Source: Bacilli bacterium
Lineage (GTDB): Bacteria > Bacillota_I > Bacilli_A > RF39 > UBA660
Direction of reading: 5' to 3'
DNA: 10,665 nucleotides
NCBI GenBank assembly: GCA_900758895.1
Contig: CAAETG010000078.1
Coordinates: 1-10,665 of the forward strand
Part shown: positions 6,444 to 10,665 of the stretch, one piece after another
Position numbering within the stretch: position 1 is the first letter of the stretch
Layout: each line of letters starts with the position of its first letter
Program-made: the position numbers and the translations under genes
The notes under the pieces: model-generated
The model's input: only the letters and a program-made list of their open reading frames with translations
Databases searched by the model: none
Told to the model about the DNA's origin: nothing

Positions 6444-6756
6444 CTTGATACACCTCTCTTACTAAGCCAAATACTGCCCATGCCTTAGGCCAACCTACAT
6501 AAAATGATAAATGAGTAATCATTTCTACTATTTCTTCTTTGGTAATTCCATTCTTCTTTCCTAATTCCAAATGACTCTTTAAAGAACTATCAACGATTCC
6601 CATCGCCATTAAAGCTGAAATTGTAATCATCGAACGATGTTTTAAAGAAAGTTTATCCTCTCTACTCCATACTTCACCAAATAATACATCATCATTTAAT
6701 TCAGCAAATTTAGGTGCTAAATCACCTAAACGATCTCTTCCGGCTGTTTGTTTCAT
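6433..6756 (-). CDS. Carboxymuconolactone decarboxylase (CMD) family protein
   Basis: This 107-residue all-helical protein has the CMD core: FGEVWSREDKLSLKHRSMITISALMAMG (26-53), then LKSHLELGKKNGITKEEIVEMITHLSFYVGWPKAW (59-93). It lacks the CxxC peroxidatic pair of AhpD-type members, so a thiol-peroxidase role is not supported. It belongs to the short, cysteine-free type usually paired with a small cupin. It is the first gene of the CMD-cupin-DUF1653-flavodoxin operon. The Shine-Dalgarno is very strong (AAAGGAGG, 6774-6767, 10 nt before the ATG) and directly follows a MerR-type promoter, leaving a very short leader. Substrate unknown; the operon company and promoter type suggest a response to quinone, aldehyde or other electrophile stress. 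Confidence 0.88.
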   Translation of the reverse strand: MKQTAGRDRLGDLAPKFAELNDDVLFGEVWSREDKLSLKHRSMITISALMAMGIVDSSLKSHLELGKKNGITKEEIVEMITHLSFYVGWPKAWAVFGLVREVYQDEE

Positions 6757-6782
6757 TTTAAAAATTCCTCCTTTATATTACC

Positions 6783-6813
6783 AGTATAAGACTTGAAGCA
6801 TACTCCAAGTCAA
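6783..6813 (-). promoter_or_regulatory. MerR-type promoter/operator of the CMD-cupin-DUF1653-flavodoxin operon
   Basis: TTGACT (-35, 6813-6808) and TATACT (-10, 6788-6783) are separated by exactly 19 bp, two more than optimal, the hallmark of promoters activated by MerR-family DNA distortion. The spacer carries the dyad ACTTGGAG-TATG-CTTCAAGT (6810-6791), 7 of 8 positions symmetric. The layout resembles operators of the AdhR/NmlR electrophile-sensing branch. No MerR gene lies in the window, so the regulator is unidentified. Confidence 0.75.
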
Positions 6814-6849
6814 TTCTTTTTCTAAAATTTGACAAAGAAATTGACAAAC

Positions 6850-6879
6850 AAAAAGATAGAATTTTACTTTTCTATCCTT
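6850..6879 (-). terminator. Intrinsic terminator after the MATE-kinase fusion gene
   Basis: AAGGATAGAA (6879-6870) pairs with TTCTATCTTT (6861-6852), ten pairs with one G-U, around an 8-nt A-rich loop, with a TTTTT tract (6854-6850) followed by GTTT. It starts 4 nt after the stop codon and insulates the MerR-type promoter downstream. Confidence 0.8.
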
Positions 6880-6882
6880 CTA

Positions 6883-8838
6883 TTATATATTTCTATTTTT
6901 AATATATTCAACAATTGCTTTAACAACCCGTTCATTACCAATTTCACAATTAATACATAGATCATAATTTTCTTTAGCACCCCAAGTTTGATTTGAAATA
7001 AGTGCATAATACATTGATCTAGATTTCATTGACTTAACAATATTTTTTTCAGCTTCTTGCTTAGAATCTTTATAGTTATGGCGAATATTATTAATTTTAT
7101 AATCCATTCCTGCATATAAGAAAATCTTAATTAATCTTGGATTGTCTTTCAAAATATAATCCACAGCTCGACCCACAATAACAGCATCTGTAGTTTTAGC
7201 AATTTCTTTAATAATGGTAGATTGATGAATAATAGCGTCTTTATTTGCATCTAAAGACAAGAAATTATCATATAAATCTTGCTCACTTAAATTTTGGGTT
7301 AACTTATGGTCTATGGCAAACTTCATAATTTCTTCTTTATCAAAGAAAGAAACATTTAAAGCTTTAGCTACTTCTTCAGCAATTCTCTTACCATTTGTTC
7401 CGTGTTCCCTAGAAATACTAATAATGAAATGATAGTCCCCTTCACTCTTTTCATCAGTTGTTTCTAATCCCTTAATTTTACGATTATAAGAATCTTTCAA
7501 AATGAATAAAGAAATAATCGCGGTAATAACTTCCGCAATTGGGAATGTCCACCAAACAAGACTTGTTACATTACTTGATTTTGTAAATAAATAAGCAATT
7601 GGAAAGACAAATATTACTAAACGCAACAAAGAAATAATAAGAGGTCTTAAAGCATATCGAATAGATTGTAATACTCCTTGAATAGCAACCGAAACACCCA
7701 TAAAGATATAACCAATACTAGCAATTCTAAGAGCTGTTGTACATACGTCAATAATTTCGGTAGTAGATTCGCCAGCAAGACCAAATAAACTAGATAATGG
7801 TCTAGCAAATATTTCAAAAACTATCGTAATAATAAAAGTTACAATAATGGTATCAATAATTCCATATTTAATACAATCATCAATTCTCTCTTTATCTTTC
7901 ATTCCATAATTAAACGATAAAATAGAAATAATAGTATTCGATAATCCAAAAGCAGAGAATAAGGCAATTTGTTGAACTTTATAATAAATACCAAATGATC
8001 CAACTAAAACTGTTGTATCTGTATTAGCAAGTCCAAGTATTGCATTCATACCAACCATCATTACTGCAAGTAATCCTTGCATGAAAGCAGCAGACATACC
8101 AATCGAATAAATTCCTTTAATTAAACTGAAATCAGGTTTAATATATTTTAAGTTTCCATTAATCTCGTGATTATACTTATAATGGAAAAACATTGCCATC
8201 AAAAGTGAAACGATTTGACCAATAATGGTTGCCCATGCAGCTCCAGCAACACCCATGCCCATTGGGAAAATAAAAACATAGTCTAAAACAATATTGACTA
8301 AAGCACCTGTAATTTGGGCAATCGTTGAAAGCATCGTTCTACCTGTAGCTTGCAAAAATCTTTCATATACAGTAAAACCTATAGCTCCAATTGAAAAACA
8401 AGTACAGATTTGCAAGTATGTTGTTCCCATTTCTATTACTTCCACATTTACCTGTGCAAATAAAGAAATAAACCATCTTGAACCAAACAAACCAAAAATT
8501 AAAAAGATAATATAAATACAAATACTTAAGAAAATACCATTACCAGCAATTTTATTAACTTTTTCCTGATTATTTTCACCCAAGCTTTTGGATAATAATG
8601 AATTTAATCCTACCCCTGTTCCTACACCTATCGCAATAATTAAAATTTGAATTGGAAATGCTAAAGTAAGTGCTTGATTAGCAATTGCTCCAATCTCTCC
8701 CATATTCGTAACAAAAATACTATCTACCACATTATATAAGGCTTGCAAAACCATGGATATAATCATTGGTAACCCCATCTTCCAAAAAAGTTTCTTCATT
8801 GGAAAAGTAGCCATTTTGTTCTTTTCATTTTTTTCCAT
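6883..8838 (-). CDS. MATE-family efflux transporter fused to a cytidylate-kinase-like domain
   Basis: The 651-residue protein combines two families in one uninterrupted frame. Residues about 10-452 are a MATE transporter: two homologous six-helix halves, opening with LFWKMGLPMIISMVLQALYNVVDSIF and containing the repeat-2 counterpart starting near YGIIDTIIVTFIITIVFEIF. MATE proteins export cationic drugs or metabolites using H+ or Na+. After a charged linker (453-466), residues 467-651 form a cytidylate-kinase-like domain of the Cytidylate_kin2 type: ISISREHGTNGKRIAEEVA (from 473; variant phosphate loop), FFDKEEIM, VIVGRAVDYIL (near 554), and SMYYALISNQTWG...YDLCINCEIG. The kinase is predicted to face the cytosol. 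The ATG at 8838 has AGGAG 7 nt upstream; an upstream in-frame TTG at 8865 would place translation through the ribosome site and is rejected. The leader holds a terminator hairpin. Cargo and kinase substrate are unknown. Confidence 0.88.
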   Translation of the reverse strand: MEKNEKNKMATFPMKKLFWKMGLPMIISMVLQALYNVVDSIFVTNMGEIGAIANQALTLAFPIQILIIAIGVGTGVGLNSLLSKSLGENNQEKVNKIAGNGIFLSICIYIIFLIFGLFGSRWFISLFAQVNVEVIEMGTTYLQICTCFSIGAIGFTVYERFLQATGRTMLSTIAQITGALVNIVLDYVFIFPMGMGVAGAAWATIIGQIVSLLMAMFFHYKYNHEINGNLKYIKPDFSLIKGIYSIGMSAAFMQGLLAVMMVGMNAILGLANTDTTVLVGSFGIYYKVQQIALFSAFGLSNTIISILSFNYGMKDKERIDDCIKYGIIDTIIVTFIITIVFEIFARPLSSLFGLAGESTTEIIDVCTTALRIASIGYIFMGVSVAIQGVLQSIRYALRPLIISLLRLVIFVFPIAYLFTKSSNVTSLVWWTFPIAEVITAIISLFILKDSYNRKIKGLETTDEKSEGDYHFIISISREHGTNGKRIAEEVAKALNVSFFDKEEIMKFAIDHKLTQNLSEQDLYDNFLSLDANKDAIIHQSTIIKEIAKTTDAVIVGRAVDYILKDNPRLIKIFLYAGMDYKINNIRHNYKDSKQEAEKNIVKSMKSRSMYYALISNQTWGAKENYDLCINCEIGNERVVKAIVEYIKNRNI

Positions 8839-8863
8839 ATAAATTCTCCTCTCCTTTAATCGC

Positions 8864-8901
8864 AAAAAAGCGTAAACCCATCATCTGGACTTACGCTTTT
8901 C
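8864..8901 (-). terminator. Terminator/attenuator hairpin in the MATE leader
   Basis: AAAAGCGTAAGTCC (8900-8887) pairs with GGGTTTACGCTTTT (8879-8866), 14 pairs including two adjacent G-U, around the 7-nt loop AGATGAT, with a six-T tract (8869-8864). The first purine-rich ribosome-site bases (AAAGGAG) begin at 8857, so no promoter fits between hairpin and gene. MATE transcription must therefore read through it. It could also end transcripts from the upstream cytochrome operon. Confidence 0.75.
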
Positions 8902-8917
8902 GCTACACGACAAGTAT
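8864..8917 (-). promoter_or_regulatory. Candidate riboswitch/attenuator leader of the MATE gene (guanidine-IV-like by context)
   Basis: Between the predicted start of transcription (about 8912) and the hairpin lies a short, comparatively GC-rich stretch in very AT-rich DNA (CTTGTCGTGTAGCGAAAAGC). ACTTGT (8917-8912) can pair with GTAAGT (8894-8889, two G-U), which would occupy the 5' arm of the terminator and act as an antiterminator. A small transcriptional ON switch before a MATE gene is the known setting of the guanidine-IV (mepA-motif) riboswitch. I could not check the consensus, so the class is a hypothesis; the alternative is a plain terminator or another ligand class. Confidence 0.35.
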
Positions 8918-8918
8918 C

Positions 8919-8948
8919 ATTTTAACACAATTTTTAAAATTATGTAAG
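8919..8948 (-). promoter_or_regulatory. Candidate promoter for the MATE leader
   Basis: The extended -10 TGTTAAAAT (8927-8919; hexamer TAAAAT, 8924-8919) is preceded at an 18-bp spacing by CTTACA (8948-8943), a 4/6 match to TTGACA. The predicted start near 8912 gives a leader of about 75 nt to the ATG at 8838. Confidence 0.5.
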
Positions 8949-9004
8949 AAAAAATTTCTCATTAAATTATATTTTTATTTTCTAAAAATGTTCATCAAAA
9001 AAGC

Positions 9005-9499
9005 CTATTTATATATTGTAACATTAACATTTTCACTTCCAACAATTTCTCTTAAATCACCTGGATAATCAATAGATCCAATCTTTGTATAACGATAACT
9101 AGTTTGAAAATTATCATAAAATAAAACCAAACAATTATTTCCATAAAGCATAATATCACCCATATAAATTTCCTCTACCCGATTAGGATTACTAGGGAAT
9201 ATCTCATCAAAATAATAATATTTTTCATTCCCATTTAATTCATTCAATGTTATAGTAAGTGGAAGCCTATTAAGTAGTTCCCTAGTTGTTACATTATCAA
9301 TTAATGTTGCCACATAACTAACTCCGTTAATATCCAACTTAATTGTTAATTCAGAATCATCCATATTACCGCTGTCTCCTTCCAAATTCTCGTTTGTATC
9401 CAAAGTTTGCTCGTCTCTTCCCTTTAAAAAATATATAATTAGTCCAATACTAATTACTAAAAAAATTACAGCTACTAATAAAATAGCTCTCCTTTTCAT
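9005..9499 (-). CDS. Membrane-anchored cyclophilin-like fold protein
   Basis: This 164-residue protein has one N-terminal membrane segment (basic MKRR, hydrophobic residues 5-25) without a lipobox cysteine, so it should be a signal anchor with the rest outside the membrane. An acidic linker (about 29-49) leads to a cyclophilin-like domain (50-164): LTIKLDINGVSYVATLIDN, TTRELLNRLPLTITLNELNGNEKYYYFDEIFP, VEEIYMGDIMLYGNNCLVLFYDNFQTSYRYTKIG and DLREIVGSENVNVTIY. This bacterial family shares the cyclophilin barrel but is not established as a prolyl isomerase, and it is often encoded near flavodoxins. The start codon overlaps the DUF4405 stop codon by 4 nt (ATGA), so the two are translationally coupled and probably work together at the membrane, perhaps in electron transfer or as a cofactor-binding partner. 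Ligand unknown. Confidence 0.8.
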   Translation of the reverse strand: MKRRAILLVAVIFLVISIGLIIYFLKGRDEQTLDTNENLEGDSGNMDDSELTIKLDINGVSYVATLIDNVTTRELLNRLPLTITLNELNGNEKYYYFDEIFPSNPNRVEEIYMGDIMLYGNNCLVLFYDNFQTSYRYTKIGSIDYPGDLREIVGSENVNVTIYK

Positions 9500-10167
9500 T
9501 TCCGACTTTCCTTTCTATTTACGAAAGAAATAATCCCATAAGTAATAAAAGATAAACCAAATATAATAGCAAATTGTTCTAAATAAAACATAAGTAAGCT
9601 TTGATCATAATCAAAAAATTTAAAATCAGTTAGAAGAAGCATATCGCTCCAATATTGATTTTTAACAAAAGCATAAACCCCAAAAAGAATAATTAAAAAG
9701 ATCAAAAGATAAACGAAATATTCCAAACTAGAATTTTTAAGCTTTTTAAAACTTTTACCAAGCATCATTTTAAAATGTAATCCCAAGTGTATTCCCATAA
9801 GAACAAAGCCCCAAGCAGTAGAAAACAAATGAAGTTGTCTAGCAAAATTTATTGTTGGAATATTTAGAAACTCAAATACATGAGCTGAAATCAAAACACC
9901 ACTAATAAATATTCCTAATATAGCAAAGAGCAACATAAAATTAACAACAATAAACAGTATTTTTGTAAAAGTATATTTTCCTTTCAATAATGTTTTATAC
10001 CACTTATAATTTAGAATATGATGAAGAATAAATAATAGGAATAAACATACACCAGGTATTTCATGATACTGATCACTAATAATATGATACCCCATAAGTA
10101 TTATAAATAATAGAAACATAACAAGATCAACAATAATTCTAAGTTTCTTTTTCAATTCTATCACCAT
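9496..10167 (-). CDS. DUF4405 (flavinylation-associated) membrane cytochrome
   Basis: This 223-residue protein has about six hydrophobic segments. Histidines sit in or near helices as in b-type cytochromes: H28, H49-H50 (FILHHILNYKWYKTLLKGKY), H113 (ARQLHLFSTAWGF) and H127/H131 (LMGIHLGLHFKM). These four clusters are the conserved pattern of DUF4405, a family genomically linked to extracytoplasmic flavin electron transfer. It probably binds heme and moves electrons across the membrane; the last third (about 180-223) is a poorly conserved extra helix. It is the first gene of a two-gene operon behind a perfect MerR-type promoter. The start is ambiguous: ATG at 10167 would lie at or before the predicted start of transcription, whereas TTG at 10155 (giving M-KKKLRIIVDLVMF, like typical family N-termini) has GGTGA 5 nt upstream. 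I list the longer form. Confidence 0.83.
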   Translation of the reverse strand: MVIELKKKLRIIVDLVMFLLFIILMGYHIISDQYHEIPGVCLFLLFILHHILNYKWYKTLLKGKYTFTKILFIVVNFMLLFAILGIFISGVLISAHVFEFLNIPTINFARQLHLFSTAWGFVLMGIHLGLHFKMMLGKSFKKLKNSSLEYFVYLLIFLIILFGVYAFVKNQYWSDMLLLTDFKFFDYDQSLLMFYLEQFAIIFGLSFITYGIISFVNRKESRK

Positions 10168-10171
10168 TAAA

Positions 10172-10202
10172 ATTATAATATTTAGAGTATACTCTAAGTC
10201 AA
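10172..10202 (-). promoter_or_regulatory. MerR-type promoter/operator of the DUF4405-cyclophilin operon
   Basis: TTGACT (-35, 10202-10197) and a perfect TATAAT (-10, 10177-10172) are separated by exactly 19 bp. The spacer contains a perfect 16-bp palindrome, TTAGAGTATACTCTAA (10197-10182), closely resembling the AdhR-type MerR operator pattern (TTAGAGT..ACTCTAA). The core TTGACTT(A/G)GAGTAT is shared with the promoter at 6783-6813. The -35 begins 1 nt after the dgkA stop codon. Confidence 0.82.
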
Positions 10203-10203
10203 G

Positions 10204-10578
10204 TTAAAATAACGCAATTATTTTCGGAACAAAAATAATAAGGCCTACAATCGCTGATGCAACAGCAAAAACAAGCACCGCCCCAGCCGAAACATCTTTG
10301 GCAAGCTTTGCCTGAGGACTTTTCTCTAAACTAATCATATCTACAACTGTTTCTATAGCTGTATTAAATAATTCAGCTCCAATTACCAAACCAAATAAAA
10401 TAATACAAATAATCCATTCTCTTAAACTAATATGAAGAAGAAAACCAAACAAAATAACAAGTGCCATCATAAAAACATGAATCTTCATATTTCTCTCTTT
10501 CTTAAAAGATACCCAAATCCCCTCACCGGCATATTTAAAGCTATGTCCTAAACTTTTAATTTCTTTTTTGTACTTCAT
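10204..10578 (-). CDS. dgkA: Undecaprenol/diacylglycerol kinase, DgkA family
   Basis: This 124-residue small membrane kinase has three hydrophobic helices (about 35-50, 54-70, 97-118), the usual length for Gram-positive DgkA. Family signatures are E19 in the amphipathic N-terminus, ERNMKIH (28-34), GAELFNTAIETVVD (67-80, catalytic/metal-binding glutamates) and AKLAKDVSAGAVL (90-102). In Firmicutes these enzymes mainly phosphorylate undecaprenol with ATP at the cytoplasmic face, feeding the lipid carrier for peptidoglycan and teichoic acids, rather than diacylglycerol. GGAG lies 7 nt before the ATG. The upstream probable PAP2 gene overlaps by 23 nt, so the two are in one operon, combining carrier dephosphorylation and rephosphorylation. 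The stop codon abuts the MerR-type promoter of the next operon, leaving no room for a terminator, so read-through into it is possible. Confidence 0.92.
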   Translation of the reverse strand: MKYKKEIKSLGHSFKYAGEGIWVSFKKERNMKIHVFMMALVILFGFLLHISLREWIICIILFGLVIGAELFNTAIETVVDMISLEKSPQAKLAKDVSAGAVLVFAVASAIVGLIIFVPKIIALF

Positions 10579-10665
10579 ATAAATTCTCCATTCCCATTCT
10601 CTTAACCAATTTAATATATAAAATTAAATAAGCAAAACTAATAATATAACCACCAATAATATCAC
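10556..10665 (-). CDS. C-terminal end of a probable PAP2-family phosphatase (partial)
   Basis: An open frame enters from the window edge and ends at TAA 10558-10556, 23 nt inside dgkA. The visible 35 residues start DIIGGYIISFAYLILYIK and end in a basic tail. D-I-I-G-G-Y at the start of the last hydrophobic helix matches the third PAP2 phosphatase motif (S-D-x-x-G-G), where the aspartate assists the catalytic histidine; the catalytic histidine itself is outside the window. PAP2 enzymes dephosphorylate undecaprenyl pyrophosphate or phosphatidate, which fits the overlap with the lipid-carrier kinase. With so little sequence another membrane protein is possible. Confidence 0.5.
   Translation of the reverse strand, partial: DIIGGYIISFAYLILYIKLVKRMGMENLYEVQKRN

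Noticed and set aside
6829..6862. Plus-strand TTGACA repeats with TAGAAT, looking like a promoter
   Set aside because: Spacings are 10 and 22 bp, neither functional, and no plus-strand gene follows.
8294..8515. Plus-strand open frame of 73 codons
   Set aside because: It lies wholly antisense to the MATE coding sequence, with no ribosome site and no recognisable protein pattern.
8839..8865. Nine-residue N-terminal extension of the MATE protein from TTG 8865
   Set aside because: It would translate through the AAAGGAGAGGAG ribosome site; ATG 8838 has ideal spacing and a normal MATE N-terminus.
8971..8989. ATTTTTA-GAAAA-TAAAAAT hairpin after the cyclophilin-like gene
   Set aside because: An A/T-only 7-bp stem without a T tract is expected by chance in this composition.
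1..10665. CRISPR array, tRNA/rRNA, transposase or phage genes
   Set aside because: No regularly spaced repeats, RNA-gene structures or mobile-element proteins were seen on either strand.

Overview
The window is AT-rich, standard-code bacterial DNA. TGA is used as a stop (for example in the DUF1653 and DUF4405 genes). Shine-Dalgarno sites are strong, intergenic gaps are short and promoters often carry an extended -10. The gene content (Lsa/CplR-type ABC-F, Gram-positive DgkA, MATE pump, beta-helix surface protein with a sortase-like tail, VanZ-RDD protein) points to a low-GC Firmicute of the Bacilli/Erysipelotrichia/RF39 type, probably a gut commensal. That placement is inferred from gene content and composition. 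Every gene I can support lies on the minus strand, so transcription runs from high to low coordinates.

Layout in the direction of transcription. (1) 10665-10204: the end of a probable PAP2-family phosphatase overlaps an undecaprenol/diacylglycerol kinase (DgkA), a lipid-carrier pair. (2) 10202-9005: a MerR-type promoter with a 19-bp spacer drives a DUF4405 multi-heme-type membrane cytochrome, translationally coupled to a membrane-anchored cyclophilin-like protein. (3) 8948-6850: a leader with a terminator hairpin (possible riboswitch) precedes a MATE efflux pump fused to a cytidylate-kinase-like domain, closed by a terminator. (4) 6813-5278: a second MerR-type 19-bp-spacer promoter drives a tight four-gene operon: CMD-family protein, cupin, DUF1653 protein, flavodoxin. 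(5) 5283-3580: an attenuator leader with a candidate 12-codon leader peptide precedes an ABC-F ribosome-protection protein. (6) 3566-2434: a VanZ-RDD fusion membrane protein. (7) 2397-511: a large secreted beta-helix protein with a PQTFD/TM/RR tail, then a terminator. (8) 482-1: the N-terminal part of a DUF1848 protein.

Two themes stand out. First, the redox operons (2) and (4) share a near-identical promoter core, TTGACTT(A/G)GAGTAT, with a dyad inside a 19-bp spacer. One MerR-family electrophile/thiol/redox sensor, encoded outside the window, probably co-activates an extracytoplasmic cytochrome module and a cytosolic flavodoxin/cupin/CMD module. Second, the two drug-type genes (MATE and ABC-F) each have an intrinsic terminator directly abutting the ribosome binding site. 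No promoter fits between hairpin and gene, so their transcripts must read through a conditional terminator. Ligand- or antibiotic-sensing attenuation is the natural interpretation. The MATE leader could be a guanidine-IV (mepA-motif) riboswitch, but I could not verify this.

No rRNA, tRNA, CRISPR array, insertion sequence or phage gene is visible. No gene-free stretch exceeds 300 bases; the longest (5074-5277, about 200 nt) is the ABC-F leader.
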